A DNA stretch of 62,048 nucleotides from Terriglobia bacterium (GCA_020072565.1 JAIQGI010000042.1:1-62048), one strand, 5' to 3'. Shown: positions 41,792 to 51,665, counted from the first letter of the stretch. The notes: generated by a model from the letters alone, not told the origin. A program made the numbers and translations.

Positions 41792-42561
41792 TAGCTTTTC
41801 CACCGCAGCGATTCAAGCGAGCGATACGTAAGGAAAAGTCCAAAAAACGCGAATGTGAGATAGAAGATCACATGCGTTGTATCGATCACGCCTTTGATGA
41901 AATCGTCCAAATGGCTGATGACTGACAAATAACTGATCACATCCTTCATCATGCCCTGCACGCCCGATGCCAGGGCATCGATCAACCAGAGAACGAGGAT
42001 GACGCCGAGAGTAATCACGCCGGCGACAATCTGGTTTTCGGTGAGCGTGGAGATGAAAAGACCCACCGCCAGCAGAGCCGCTCCATAAAGGATCAGCCCG
42101 AGGTAGCCCGCCAGGATCGGCTTCCAATCGGGCTGTCCATAAATAAAGAGGGCGGAAATCGTGATGCCGCTGGCGAGGAACATAATCAACAGAAAGGTCA
42201 GACTGGCCAGGTATTTCCCCATCATGGCCTGCAGATTGCCGACGGGGGTCGTGAGCAGGAGCTCAATCGTGCCGCGCTTCTTTTCTTCAGCGAACAGCCC
42301 CATCGTCAGCATCGGAATCATGAAAAGGAGAACCACGCTGATGGTGCCGAAGAAGCTCCGGCTCACCATGCCGGGCACGTCCACGGGAGACGAGCCCTGA
42401 CCGTATGCCGCCTGCATCATGGTCTGTTGAACCCATGCCGTCAGGATGGTGTAGAAAAAAAAGCCGGCAATGAAAAGAAAAACCGTCAGCACCACATAGG
42501 CTATGGGGGAGACGAAGTAACTCTTCATCTCACGCTGCCAGATAGCCAGAATGTTTTTCAT
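41791..42561 (-). CDS. ABC-2 type permease, GldF-like
   Basis: 256 residues with six hydrophobic helices. N-terminal MKNILAIWQREMKSYFVSPIAYV and the EEKKRGTIELLLTTPV segment are signatures of the GldF/ABC-2 permease family. Overlaps the GldG-like gene by one base and follows the ATPase gene by 49 bases. Confidence 0.92.
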   Translation of the reverse strand: MKNILAIWQREMKSYFVSPIAYVVLTVFLFIAGFFFYTILTAWVQQTMMQAAYGQGSSPVDVPGMVSRSFFGTISVVLLFMIPMLTMGLFAEEKKRGTIELLLTTPVGNLQAMMGKYLASLTFLLIMFLASGITISALFIYGQPDWKPILAGYLGLILYGAALLAVGLFISTLTENQIVAGVITLGVILVLWLIDALASGVQGMMKDVISYLSVISHLDDFIKGVIDTTHVIFYLTFAFFGLFLTYRSLESLRWKS

Positions 42562-42610
42562 AGCAAAATCCTCAAGCCCGGGGCAGGTTCCGCGGAGATC
42601 GCCGCCCGCA

Positions 42611-43546
42611 TTATTCTTGTGTCACGAGGTTAATGAAGACATCTTCGAGGCTCATGGATACGCCGCGCAACTCGAGCAAGCCCCATCCCTGGGAAACGAC
42701 CTCCTTGGCGAGCAAGCGGCGCAAATCGGTCTCGAGTTTGCACTCGACGAGGTAGTTCGAGGGCGCCCCGTCTTCCTCGCCCTCCGCTTTCACACTCAGC
42801 ACTCCGCTGATGCTTTTGAGCTTCTCGATCACTGCATTTCTGGGGCCGTCCACCGACAGGGCAATCTTCTCGGCACCCTTCATCTGGTTTGTCAGCCCAG
42901 TAGGAGTATCCATGGCAACGACCTTGCCATTGTTGATGATGACCACCCGGTTGCAGGTCATGCTCACTTCAGGAAGGATGTGGGTCGACAAAATGACGGT
43001 GTGATCTCCCGCAAGACCCTTGATGAGAGAGCGGACTTCAAAAATCTGCTTGGGGTCCAGGCCGATCGTGGGCTCATCCAGAATGAGCACCTCGGGATTT
43101 TTGAGCAGTGCCTGCGCCAGGCCCACCCGCTGCTTGTATCCCTTGGAGAGCTTGCTGATGATTCGGTGGCGGACATCTCCGATGGCACATTTCTGCATCG
43201 CATCGTCAACCATCGCCTTGCGCTGCGATGGAGGAGCCCCCTTGATCTTGGCCACGAAGTGCAGATAGGATTCGACCGCCATTTCCGGGTAAAGAGGAGG
43301 TGTTTCCGGCAGATAGCCGATCCGGCGCCTGACCTCCAGACTCTCCTCAAAAACATCGAATCCGGCGACGCGCGCAGTGCCATCGGTAGCCGGCATGTAG
43401 CAGGTAAGGATGCGCATCGTGGTGGTCTTGCCTGCCCCGTTTGGCCCCAGGAGTCCGAGAATCTCGCCCTTCTGGACAGTGAAGGAAATCTGGTCCACTG
43501 CCTTGCGGCCGTTGTAAACCTTGGTCAGATGATCTACTTCTATCAC
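42611..43546 (-). CDS. ABC transporter ATP-binding protein, GldA-like
   Basis: 311 residues from a GTG at 43546 with gggagg seven bases upstream. Walker A GPNGAGKT (34-41), signature LSKGYKQR, Walker B LILDEPTIGLD, and a C-terminal extension of about 80 residues typical of ATPases that energise ABC-2 exporters. First gene of the four-gene operon. Confidence 0.94.
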   Translation of the reverse strand: MIEVDHLTKVYNGRKAVDQISFTVQKGEILGLLGPNGAGKTTTMRILTCYMPATDGTARVAGFDVFEESLEVRRRIGYLPETPPLYPEMAVESYLHFVAKIKGAPPSQRKAMVDDAMQKCAIGDVRHRIISKLSKGYKQRVGLAQALLKNPEVLILDEPTIGLDPKQIFEVRSLIKGLAGDHTVILSTHILPEVSMTCNRVVIINNGKVVAMDTPTGLTNQMKGAEKIALSVDGPRNAVIEKLKSISGVLSVKAEGEEDGAPSNYLVECKLETDLRRLLAKEVVSQGWGLLELRGVSMSLEDVFINLVTQE

Positions 43547-44067
43547 GCCTGAACCTCCCGAGATTGGCTCACAAAAAACGGAATATTAGTGAATTTAGCA
43601 CGGCTCGTCAACTTTCACTCTGCAATGGCCGGGATTTAGCCACTGCGGCAAGAAGCTGCCTCGATGAGAATTGCACGGTACAGCCGCATTCAGCAGATCT
43701 CAACGCAGGGTGGGCTCAGGTCGCCGAGACCGCAGCACATTTCAGATTTCCGGCCGCCGGGCGAGCATCTGAGTCATCATTTTTTCGCGTCAATTGCAGG
43801 CAAGCCGGCAAAATTGGACAAAAAAGTTCATAAATATTGTGGAACCCATTTCCGAATCCGGCGTATAAACCTATTACCCCTGGTAGGAGTGGGGCATGGC
43901 GTTGAAGAATTGTGATTTTATGGGCACAAAAAAACTCCCGCTTTTTGAAACTATTTCCTGCCCCCCGCTATCTATTAGTCGTGATAGTTTTCTCGGGCAG
44001 GGAGGGGTACCCGGAACGGGAGCTTCCAGGATGCTCCTAAGTAATTCCAAAGGAAGGTGTTAACACG
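43547..44067. promoter_or_regulatory. Upstream region of the sigma factor gene, with promoter-like and hairpin elements
   Basis: 521 bases between divergent genes. TTGAAA (43945-43950) and TATCTA (43969-43974) are 18 bases apart; the run of C just before the latter also resembles heat-shock (sigma-32 type) promoters. An inverted repeat cctgccc/gggcagg (43957-43963 with 43995-44001), with an inner ctatc/gatag (43968-43972 with 43983-43987), surrounds this site and could be an operator or a leader hairpin. No gene is evident in the rest. Confidence 0.4.
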
Positions 44068-45711
44068 TTGCCTTACAAGTCTGATTCCAGGGTTGGGGCG
44101 TCGACTATTATGATCGAATTAGAAGAAGATGAAGTCACGGAGAGCGCGGATCTCTACGATTCGGGCGATATGGAAGAAGAAGCCGGAACCGACGATGAGT
44201 TTTCCGGTGTGACCCGGGCCAACTACGTCGATCGTGTACGTTTCAGCCGCGTGCCCTCGGAGGACCGGCCTGTGGTCAAGGGGGAATCTGCTCCTTCGGC
44301 GGATCCGCTCTATATTTACTATCGAAGCATGAGCAAAATTCCTCTGCTTACGCGTGAGGAGGAGGTCTACCTGGCGAAAAAGATCGAGGCGGCCAAGATC
44401 AATACGCTTCGACTCCTTTCCCTGACCTCGATCAGCTCGGCCAGATTGATGGAGCTGGGCGCGGAGTTGCAGCCGGCTTCCATGATCCAGAGCGCAGTGG
44501 CGCCCAACGGCCCGGAGATCCAACACGAAACTGAGAGCGAGGTGTCGCTGGAGGAGCGCAATCGCGCTCGCGAACAGGAGATCCGCCGCATCATGCAGCG
44601 GCTCGAGCGGCTCGAAAAGCGTTATCGCGAGATGAAGCTCAACATGAAGCGCCAAGGAGTCCGCGCCGGCAGCCGCACCAAAGAGCTTGCCAAAATCAGG
44701 CATTGCCGCGAGGCGGTTTTTCAGACGCTCTCGAAGATCGAGCTCACCGAAAACCAGATCAATCACCTCGTGGGCGGCTTGCAGGATGTGCTGAACCGGA
44801 TGGAGTGGAGCGAGAAGGTCAGCGGCATGTCCAGGAGATCGGCAGAAAAGGCCGCGAGCAGCATTCGCGCCGCCCGGGCCCGCCGCAGAGCCCTGGAAAC
44901 CGAGTATCTGACGGACGCCGGCGAGCTGCGCAAGATCGTCAACCTGATCAACGAAAACAAGGCGGAGATGGCCCGGGCCAAGGACGAGTTTGTCCGCGCC
45001 AATCTGAGGCTGGTGCTCAGCATCGCGAAGAACTATTCGTATCCGGGCCTCGATCTGCTTGACCTGGTCCAGGAAGGAAACATCGGGCTGATGAAGGCCG
45101 TCGACAAGTTCAACTATCGCCTGGGCCACAAGTTTTCCACCTATGCGACCTGGTGGATTCGTCAGAGTATCACCCGTGCGATCGCGGATCAGGGACGGAC
45201 CATCCGGATCCCGGTCCATATGGTCGAGGCCATGAACCGGGTGCTGAAGACTTCGAATGAGTTGTCGAAGCGCATGGGACGCGAACCCAGCGTGCACGAG
45301 CTGGCGAAGGAGCTGAAGACCCCGGTGTCCAAGGTCACCCAGATTCTCAAGGCAGCTCAGGAACCCATCTCGCTGGAGTCCACGATCTCCGACAACAAGG
45401 ATGCGGTACTGAACAAGTTCATCGAAGACAAGACCGCAATTTCCCCGGACGACGACGTCATGAGGCACAGCCTGCGCGAGGTAACGGACGCGGCGCTTCA
45501 GACCCTGTCTGCCCGCGAGCAGGAGATCGTACGCATGCGGTACGGCCTGAACGAAACGGGGAAGGAGTACACGTTGCAGGAGGTGGGTGAGATGTTCCAG
45601 GTCACGCGCGAGCGGATCCGCCAGATCGAGGAGAAAGCGCTTTTGAAGCTGCGCAGCCCCTATCGCTCCTGCAAGCTCCGCGAATTTGCAGACTTCGTAA
45701 GCAAGAACTAG
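44068..45711 (+). CDS. rpoD: RNA polymerase sigma-70 factor, primary type
   Basis: 547 residues from a TTG at 44068 (aggaagg upstream); ATG 44110 is an alternative that removes 14 residues. Region 1.2 ([21 protein letters not shown], about 80-105), a long charged non-conserved insert (about 150-310), region 2 ([36 protein letters not shown] ... [14 protein letters not shown]), region 3 and region 4 ([25 protein letters not shown]) are present. The N-terminus is acidic but short and does not look like a full region 1.1. Primary sigma factor is the best call; a group 2 factor cannot be excluded. Confidence 0.9.
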   Translation: MPYKSDSRVGASTIMIELEEDEVTESADLYDSGDMEEEAGTDDEFSGVTRANYVDRVRFSRVPSEDRPVVKGESAPSADPLYIYYRSMSKIPLLTREEEVYLAKKIEAAKINTLRLLSLTSISSARLMELGAELQPASMIQSAVAPNGPEIQHETESEVSLEERNRAREQEIRRIMQRLERLEKRYREMKLNMKRQGVRAGSRTKELAKIRHCREAVFQTLSKIELTENQINHLVGGLQDVLNRMEWSEKVSGMSRRSAEKAASSIRAARARRRALETEYLTDAGELRKIVNLINENKAEMARAKDEFVRANLRLVLSIAKNYSYPGLDLLDLVQEGNIGLMKAVDKFNYRLGHKFSTYATWWIRQSITRAIADQGRTIRIPVHMVEAMNRVLKTSNELSKRMGREPSVHELAKELKTPVSKVTQILKAAQEPISLESTISDNKDAVLNKFIEDKTAISPDDDVMRHSLREVTDAALQTLSAREQEIVRMRYGLNETGKEYTLQEVGEMFQVTRERIRQIEEKALLKLRSPYRSCKLREFADFVSKN

Positions 45712-45735
45712 AAGGTGGTCTCCAACAGGCAGTTG

Positions 45736-45780
45736 GCGGCAGGCAGCGGCTCCGAGTGCCACTGCCTGCCGCTTTTTTTG
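45736..45780 (+). terminator. Terminator of the sigma factor gene
   Basis: Stem gcggcaggcag/ctgcctgccgc (45736-45746 with 45762-45772) followed by seven T. Begins 24 bases after the stop codon. Confidence 0.88.
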
Positions 45781-45832
45781 TGCCGCGGTCCGGCCGGCAG
45801 GCCGATCTTGCGATGCTGCCGGCTGCGCACGG

Positions 45833-46105
45833 CTATTTTACAGCGCCTTTCAGCTCTTTCCCCGGAGTGAATTTGGGAACCTTGCGCGCCGCGATCTTGA
45901 TCGGTGCGCCGGTCTGGGGATTTCGTCCTTTGCGCGCCTTTCTCTTAGCGACGGAGAAGGTGCCGAAACCGACGATTGTGACTTTCTGACCCTTTTTCAT
46001 GGAGGACTTGATGCCTCCAATCAGAGAGTTGAATACCGCTTCAGCCTGACGCTTGGTAATTCCCGCGTCCTTGGCAATCTTCCCTACCAGGTCTCCTTTG
46101 TTCAA
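45833..46105 (-). CDS. DNA-binding protein HU
   Basis: 90 residues, the exact HU size, from a TTG at 46105 preceded by aaggagg. This gives MNKGDLVGKIAKDAGITKRQ, the usual HU N-terminus; an ATG at 46132 nine codons upstream has no ribosome site and would add non-HU residues. GFGTFSVAKRKARKGRNPQTG is the DNA-binding arm. Nucleoid protein bending DNA without sequence preference. Confidence 0.95.
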   Translation of the reverse strand: MNKGDLVGKIAKDAGITKRQAEAVFNSLIGGIKSSMKKGQKVTIVGFGTFSVAKRKARKGRNPQTGAPIKIAARKVPKFTPGKELKGAVK

Positions 46106-46421
46106 AGAGTTTTCCTCCTTTGTTGGGATCACTGCTGTTGGATCGAATATGCAATGACGATTAGCATTGCCTCGCGGAGCCAGTCAAGCGAAATCCGCGC
46201 CAGTCGCACGATCCCGGCCCCCCAACCCGGCGACCAAGGACAAAGCCAGGCATTCGTCATCAGGGGATCCGCGAACCCTGCACTGCAAATAATATTGAAA
46301 AGCAAAAGATTGACGCATAGGCCGTGGAGGGCAGCAGAGAGTGCGGTGCATTTCAGGCGTCGTCCCCCTTGTATTTACGCCGTGGGAGCGGTTAGAGTTA
46401 TTCGCCCTCACAGGAGAAACA
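46106..46421. other. Divergent intergenic region
   Basis: 316 bases between HU (-) and the GH57 gene (+). A frame is open upstream of the GH57 start but has no ribosome site and looks non-coding. The ribosome site caggag (46411-46416) for the GH57 gene lies at the right end; no other structure seen. Confidence 0.4.
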
Positions 46422-48581
46422 ATGGCGAAGAAGCCGCTGTGTATCGCTTTTCTCTGGCACATGCACCAGCCGGATTACGGCAATGAGGAGACCGGCGAGA
46501 TCTATCTGCCCTGGACGAGGTTCCACGCCGTCAAGGATTACTACGACATGGGCGCTCTGGCGGCCCAGGTTCCGGGCATACACATCACCATTAATGTCGT
46601 GCCCTCCATGATGGATCAGCTCGAAGCCTACGCTCAGGGCTCAGCGCGGGAAACCTATGCAGCGCTCACGCTCCGCAAGGCCACGGAGCTCGATGAGCGA
46701 GAAAAGTCCTTTCTGCTCCGGAGTTTCTTTCAGCTCCCCTGGAAGCAGATGATTCTCCCCTATCCGCGCTACAAGGAGCTCCTCGATCGGCGCGGCTCGC
46801 CTGACGCCCAGGGCGAATACAGTGCCGCTCTGAAGCGCTACTCGAGCCAGGATTACCGCGATTTGCAGGTCTGGTTCAACCTCAGCTGGTGCGGCAATGA
46901 GTTGAGGCGCGATCCCGCAATCGCTGCGATGCTCCACAAGGGAAGGGACTTCACGGAGGAGGAGAAGGTGCACTTGCTGGACCTTCAGGCCGCCTTCATC
47001 GGCCGGATTCTTCCCCTCTATCGGAAGCTCCTTGAAGAGCACGGCGTGGAGATCTCCGTGTCTCCCTATTATCACCCGATTCTGCCGCTGCTGTTCGACA
47101 GCCGTTCGGCGCGCGAGGCCACACCCGACATCACACTGCCGGCCAACCAGTTCTCCTGCCCGGCGGATGCGCGCGAGCACGTGGCGCGCGCGCAGGGTCG
47201 TTTCCGGGAGGTTTTTGGGCAGGCGCCCCGGGGCATGTGGCCGTCCGAGGGATCCATCAGCGACGCAGCATCCGCGTTAGCTCAGGAAGCAGGGCTGCGC
47301 TGGCTGGCATCCGACGAAGGCGTGCTGCTGAATTCATTGAGGAAGTCGGGACACGGCGGCGGAGCGCTCACGCCGGAACAAAGGTGTTGTGTCTGGAGCC
47401 GCGCCGGGGGGCCGGCCCTCTTCTTCCGCGATCACGCCCTTTCGGACCTGATCGGATTCACCTACGGGCGCTGGAACACCGACGAGGCCGTCGGCGACTT
47501 CCTGCAGCGGCTGCGCTTGATCCACGACGCACTGCCGGATGATGGGCGCCATTACGTGGTGCCGGTGATCCTCGACGGAGAGAATGCGTGGGAGCATTAC
47601 CCCCGAAATGGGGCGGAGTTCCTCGCGCTGCTCTACCGCAGGATGATGGAAGCCGACTTTCTGCGCACGGTGACCTTCTCCGAGTTTCTCGACCTGGAGG
47701 CACACCGGGAGCCGCTCGATACCATTGCCGCCGGCAGCTGGATTTACAGCTGCCTTACCACCTGGATCGGCCATCCGGAGAAGAACGCGGCGTGGGATGC
47801 CCTCACGGCTGCCCGCCAGGCGTTCGCGCGCCTTGAGCGCGAAATCACGGACACGCGGCAACGGGACAGGGCCCTCCAGGAAGTGATGATTGCCGAAGGG
47901 AGCGACTGGTTCTGGTGGTACGGCGACGACCACCAGACGGAGAACGCCGTCGAGTTCGACACCCTCTTCCGCAGCCATCTCAAAAACATCTATCGGCTGC
48001 TCGGTCAAGCCTGTCCCGCAGGGCTGGATGTTCCCATCAAGAAGGCGGATGTCCGGACGCAGTACCGGAATCCCGTTCACACCATGACGCCCCAATTGGA
48101 TGGCAAGGTGACCGACTACTTCGAATGGCTGGCGGCCGGTTTTGCCACTCCTGCCGGCGGCGGAGCGATGCACCAGGTAGTGCGCCATCTGGAAAAGGTC
48201 TATTTCGGCTTCGACGCCGCTCGATTCTACATGCGCCTGGACTTCACAGGCGGGCTGCAAAAACTGCCGCCCCAGGTGTCGGTGCGACTGCACTTCATGG
48301 CGCCTAAGGAATGCCGGATGGTGGTGGATCGGTCCGCCGAGCGCTGGGACTGCAGCGAGTTCAGGTCTCCCGTCGCGGATCAGGCACCCACGGTGGCCGG
48401 CGCCAAAATTCTGGAGATCGGCATCCCGCTCAAGGCTCTCGGCGTCGCGGAGCCGGATGAAATCCGGTTCTTCATCGCGCTTTTCGAAAAGGACCGGGAG
48501 CTGGAGAGGTTTCCGTCCACGGGCCTCCTGGTCGTGCCGGTCGATCCCTGGCGCCTGGATGAACAGGAGTGGATAGTATAG
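46422..48581 (+). CDS. Glycoside hydrolase family 57 enzyme (alpha-amylase/glucanotransferase type)
   Basis: 719 residues from ATG 46422. Conserved GH57 regions: HMHQPDYG (13-20), WFNLSWCG, GMWPSEGS with the probable nucleophile Glu276, and DGENAWEHY. The extra C-terminal part (about 560-719) is beta-rich and resembles a DOMON-like or carbohydrate-binding module by pattern only. GH57 enzymes hydrolyse, transfer or branch alpha-1,4-glucans. First of a colinear alpha-glucan cluster; the next gene starts directly at its stop codon (no gap). Confidence 0.92.
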   Translation: MAKKPLCIAFLWHMHQPDYGNEETGEIYLPWTRFHAVKDYYDMGALAAQVPGIHITINVVPSMMDQLEAYAQGSARETYAALTLRKATELDEREKSFLLRSFFQLPWKQMILPYPRYKELLDRRGSPDAQGEYSAALKRYSSQDYRDLQVWFNLSWCGNELRRDPAIAAMLHKGRDFTEEEKVHLLDLQAAFIGRILPLYRKLLEEHGVEISVSPYYHPILPLLFDSRSAREATPDITLPANQFSCPADAREHVARAQGRFREVFGQAPRGMWPSEGSISDAASALAQEAGLRWLASDEGVLLNSLRKSGHGGGALTPEQRCCVWSRAGGPALFFRDHALSDLIGFTYGRWNTDEAVGDFLQRLRLIHDALPDDGRHYVVPVILDGENAWEHYPRNGAEFLALLYRRMMEADFLRTVTFSEFLDLEAHREPLDTIAAGSWIYSCLTTWIGHPEKNAAWDALTAARQAFARLEREITDTRQRDRALQEVMIAEGSDWFWWYGDDHQTENAVEFDTLFRSHLKNIYRLLGQACPAGLDVPIKKADVRTQYRNPVHTMTPQLDGKVTDYFEWLAAGFATPAGGGAMHQVVRHLEKVYFGFDAARFYMRLDFTGGLQKLPPQVSVRLHFMAPKECRMVVDRSAERWDCSEFRSPVADQAPTVAGAKILEIGIPLKALGVAEPDEIRFFIALFEKDRELERFPSTGLLVVPVDPWRLDEQEWIV

Positions 48582-50261
48582 ATGGGCAAGGTCAGTCTTC
48601 CGCCGGATGAAATCATCTCGCTGATCACAAGGCTCAAACGTCTGGCGGGCAACCTCTGGTGGACGTGGAACCAGGATTGCCAGGATATTTTCCACGGTCT
48701 CTCACCGCGCGGGTGGCAGAACCTCTATCACAATGCGGTCGCGGTCCTTCACGAGGTATCGGATTATGAACTGGGAGTGCGCCTGCAGGATCCAAGGTTC
48801 GCTGCCCAGGTGCGCGGGGCGCTCAAATCCTTCGAGGCTTACTTGAACGACACCAACACGTGGGGTTTGCGGCACGCGCCCGCATTGCAGAAGCATCCGG
48901 TGGCGTATTTCACGGCCGAGTTCGGCTTTCACGAGACTCTGCCCATTGCCGCGGGCGGCCTGGGCATCCTGGCCGGGGACCACGCCCGCTCGGCCAGTGA
49001 CCTCGGAATCGGCTTTGTGGGTGTCAGCCTGTACTATCGCGAGGGCTATTTCCAGCAGGCGATCAACCACGATAACTGGCAAACCGAGTACTATACTCTG
49101 CTGAATCCCAAGATCCTGCCGGTCGAGCCGGTCCTGAAAGCCGACGGCACCCCGCTTACCTGCTATGCGGACATCGACCTCAGCCGCGTCTGCTTCCAGG
49201 CCTGGCGTGTCAATGTCGGCCGTTGCCAGGTCTACCTGCTGGACTGCGATCGCCCTGAAAACGAGCAGCGCTACCGCGACCTGACGCTTCACGTGTACGG
49301 AGGCGACAACACGACCCGCATCATGCAGGAGCTGCTTCTCGGCATCGGCGGCGTGCGCCTCCTGCGCGCTCTCGGCGTCCAGCCGTTGGTGTATCACATC
49401 AACGAGGGGCACGTGGCCTTCCTGGCCGCCGAGCTGATGAGAGAGAAGATCGCCCAAGGTGCTTCCTTCGCCCAGGCCCTGGAGGCGACCAGGACTGAAT
49501 GCCACTTCACCACTCACACACCGGTGGCGGCCGGACACGACCGTTTTTCGCCGGAACTGGTGCGTTATGCGTTCCACCGAATCCTGCCTCAAATGACCTC
49601 GTCCCCGGCGGAATTCCTGGCCCTGGGCCGGATTCATCCGGGGGATGCGAACGAGACCTTTTGCATGACCGTCCTGGCCCTGAGGGCTTCCCGCACCGCA
49701 AACGCGGTCAGCGAACTCCACGGGCAGGTGAGCAGAAAGATGTGGCACTCGCTCTATCCCGACCGCACCGTGGACGAAGTGCCGATCGGCCACATCACAA
49801 ACGGCATCCACTTGCTGGGCTGGATGAAGGGGCCGGTGCGCAGCTTCTGGAAGCGCAAGCTCGGCGCGCGCTGGGCCCGTGAGATTCACACCCAGGCGTT
49901 CTGGGAGAAAATGCTCGATCCGGAGTTTGTGTCCGACGAAGAGCTTTGGTCGCTCCGCTACATGCTGCGCCGGGCTCTGATCGAGTACGCGCGGCGCCGC
50001 TCTCCGCACATGGGAGCGCACCGGTCGCAACCCGAGTTTATCCACCTCGATCCGCTGTTGAATCCCGACGCCCTGACGATCGGCTTCGCGAGGCGTTTCG
50101 CGACCTATAAACGCGCCCCGCTGGTTTTTCAGAAATTCGAGGACATCGCAAGAATGGCCACCGATCGCGAACGTCCCATCCAGTTCATCTTCGCCGGCAA
50201 GGCGCACCTGATGGATCACGAGGGCAAGCGCTACATCCAGCACATCCTTCCGCAACCATAA
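48582..50261 (+). CDS. glgP: Alpha-glucan phosphorylase, C-terminally truncated
   Basis: 559 residues; relatives of this short glycogen-phosphorylase type usually exceed 700. The N-terminal half is well conserved: RLAGNLWWTWNQD, YFTAEFGFHETLPIAAGGLGILAGDH, CHFTTHTPVAAGHDRF, IGHITNGIH, and TIGFARRFATYKRAPL. The protein stops after FIFAGKAHLMDHEGKRYIQ. The downstream part that holds FLEDYDM, the PRRPLEASGTSGMKA motif and the PLP-binding lysine is absent, and I found no remnant in any frame of 50262-50549. Unless restored elsewhere it cannot be an active phosphorylase. Possible causes: natural deletion or an assembly join. Context: GH57 before, galT and glgA after. Confidence 0.88.
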   Translation: MGKVSLPPDEIISLITRLKRLAGNLWWTWNQDCQDIFHGLSPRGWQNLYHNAVAVLHEVSDYELGVRLQDPRFAAQVRGALKSFEAYLNDTNTWGLRHAPALQKHPVAYFTAEFGFHETLPIAAGGLGILAGDHARSASDLGIGFVGVSLYYREGYFQQAINHDNWQTEYYTLLNPKILPVEPVLKADGTPLTCYADIDLSRVCFQAWRVNVGRCQVYLLDCDRPENEQRYRDLTLHVYGGDNTTRIMQELLLGIGGVRLLRALGVQPLVYHINEGHVAFLAAELMREKIAQGASFAQALEATRTECHFTTHTPVAAGHDRFSPELVRYAFHRILPQMTSSPAEFLALGRIHPGDANETFCMTVLALRASRTANAVSELHGQVSRKMWHSLYPDRTVDEVPIGHITNGIHLLGWMKGPVRSFWKRKLGARWAREIHTQAFWEKMLDPEFVSDEELWSLRYMLRRALIEYARRRSPHMGAHRSQPEFIHLDPLLNPDALTIGFARRFATYKRAPLVFQKFEDIARMATDRERPIQFIFAGKAHLMDHEGKRYIQHILPQP

Positions 50262-50549
50262 TGCCTCGCAGCGGGCAATTCGACGGGGATCTTCACCATC
50301 ACGGTGCGACCCGGACACTGCGGGCAAAAAGCAGCAGCGTTTGGGTTTTTTGGATGCGGCCATGCCGCGCCGTGTCGTTCGCCGCTGGCTTTTTCCCTGC
50401 TGTCTGTGTCGCAGCAGCGTTGAATTGGGGGGAAAGGAGTGTTAGGATTTCAGTTTAATGTTGACCTTGAGATTGATCACTGTGATTCGGCATCGCTGCT
50501 TTCCAGCAGAAATGCACAAACCTGAAACCTACCGATAAGCTTCCACTAT
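50262..50549. other. Gap after the truncated phosphorylase
   Basis: No gene and no leftover phosphorylase sequence. It contains gcagcagcgttt (50330-50341) and gcagcagcgttg (50411-50422) as a near-direct repeat about 80 bases apart, and aaagga-type purine stretches near 50436. It could mark a deletion junction. The galT start at 50550 has no strong ribosome site. Confidence 0.4.
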
Positions 50550-51578
50550 ATGCCTGAACTACGACACGATCCGATACAGAAACGGTGGGTCATCATCGCC
50601 TCCGAACGCGGCCGCCGACCCGACGATTTCCCGCGGCCGGAATTGGGCACAGCGGGCGGATTTTGTCCCTTCTGCGCGGGCAACGAGAGCAAGACGCCTC
50701 CGGAGATCGCAGCGATACGCTACGACGGACGGGGGCCGAATTCCCCAGGCTGGCAGGTGCGCGTAGTCCCCAACAAGTTTCCCGCGCTGCGCATCGAAGG
50801 CGAGCTGGATCGCAAAGGCATCGGCATCCACGACCGGATGAACGGGGTGGGCGCGCACGAAGTCATCATCGAGACTCCACGCCACGACCTGAGCCTGGCT
50901 GACATGCCGGTCGAGGATCTCAAGAAAGTGATCTGGATGTATCGCGAGCGTCTGATCGATTTGCTGCGTGATTTCCGCTTCAAGTACATCCTGATTTTCA
51001 AGAATTACGGGGCGGCCGCAGGAGCTTCCCTCCCGCACCCGCACACCCAGATCATTGCCACTCCCGTTACGCCTCTCACTATAGCGCAGGAGTTGTCCTC
51101 GGCAAGAGACCACTACCGTTATAAGGAGCGTTGCATCTTCTGCGATGTCATCGAGCAGGAGGTGGAGTCCGGGGAGCGCATCGTCATATCGAACGATCGT
51201 TTCGTCGCCCTCGCGCCCTACGCCTCGCGCTTCCCCTTCGAGCTTTTCTTGGCGCCACGGTACCACTACCACAGCTTTGCCGAAATCAGCGACGGCATGA
51301 TCCATGACTTGGCGCTTGCGCTCAAGGAAGTGCTGTCGAGAATCAAGAAATGCCTGAACGACCCACCCTACAATTTTTTGATACATACCATTCCCAACGT
51401 GAGGGTGATGCCCAAGCGTACCGCTTATTGGGACACCATCGCGGTCGACTACCACTGGCACATCGAAATCATGCCTCGCCTTACCCGCATCGCCGGTTTT
51501 GAGTGGGGTACCGGTTTCTACATCAACCCCACGGCGCCGGAAGAAGCGGCCAAATACCTCCGGGAAGTAGAGCTATAA
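50550..51578 (+). CDS. galT: Galactose-1-phosphate uridylyltransferase
   Basis: 342 residues. HIT-superfamily enzyme exchanging UMP between UDP-glucose and galactose 1-phosphate. Zinc-site Cys39 and Cys42 (FCPFC), active-site HPH at 163-165 in SLPHPHTQIIA, and the C-terminal DYHWHIEIMPRLTRIAGFE. Next to glgA, a pairing also seen in other bacteria, where it may supply or recycle nucleotide sugars for glucan synthesis. Confidence 0.94.
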   Translation: MPELRHDPIQKRWVIIASERGRRPDDFPRPELGTAGGFCPFCAGNESKTPPEIAAIRYDGRGPNSPGWQVRVVPNKFPALRIEGELDRKGIGIHDRMNGVGAHEVIIETPRHDLSLADMPVEDLKKVIWMYRERLIDLLRDFRFKYILIFKNYGAAAGASLPHPHTQIIATPVTPLTIAQELSSARDHYRYKERCIFCDVIEQEVESGERIVISNDRFVALAPYASRFPFELFLAPRYHYHSFAEISDGMIHDLALALKEVLSRIKKCLNDPPYNFLIHTIPNVRVMPKRTAYWDTIAVDYHWHIEIMPRLTRIAGFEWGTGFYINPTAPEEAAKYLREVEL

Positions 51579-51665
51579 TTAGTCACATGAGAAGCTCTTT
51601 GCGGGAGCTCCGGGAGCAGGCGGCAAAAAAACCGATTCCAGGTTCGCATGTACCCGAGGGGTGGC

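Noticed and set aside
43940-44060. Possible 6S RNA or riboswitch upstream of the sigma factor gene
   Set aside because: The hairpins are short and do not fit a known 6S or riboswitch layout; kept only as a possible operator or leader.
44119-45762. 547-codon minus-strand frame covering the sigma factor gene
   Set aside because: Antisense shadow of a clearly real sigma-70 gene; composition rich in Leu, Arg and His with no motif.
46106-46132. Upstream ATG start for HU
   Set aside because: No ribosome site and nine non-HU residues; the TTG at 46105 with aaggagg gives exactly the 90-residue HU.
48702-50363. 553-codon minus-strand frame opposite the truncated phosphorylase
   Set aside because: Considered as a replacement gene that could explain the truncation; it is only the mirror of the phosphorylase frame.
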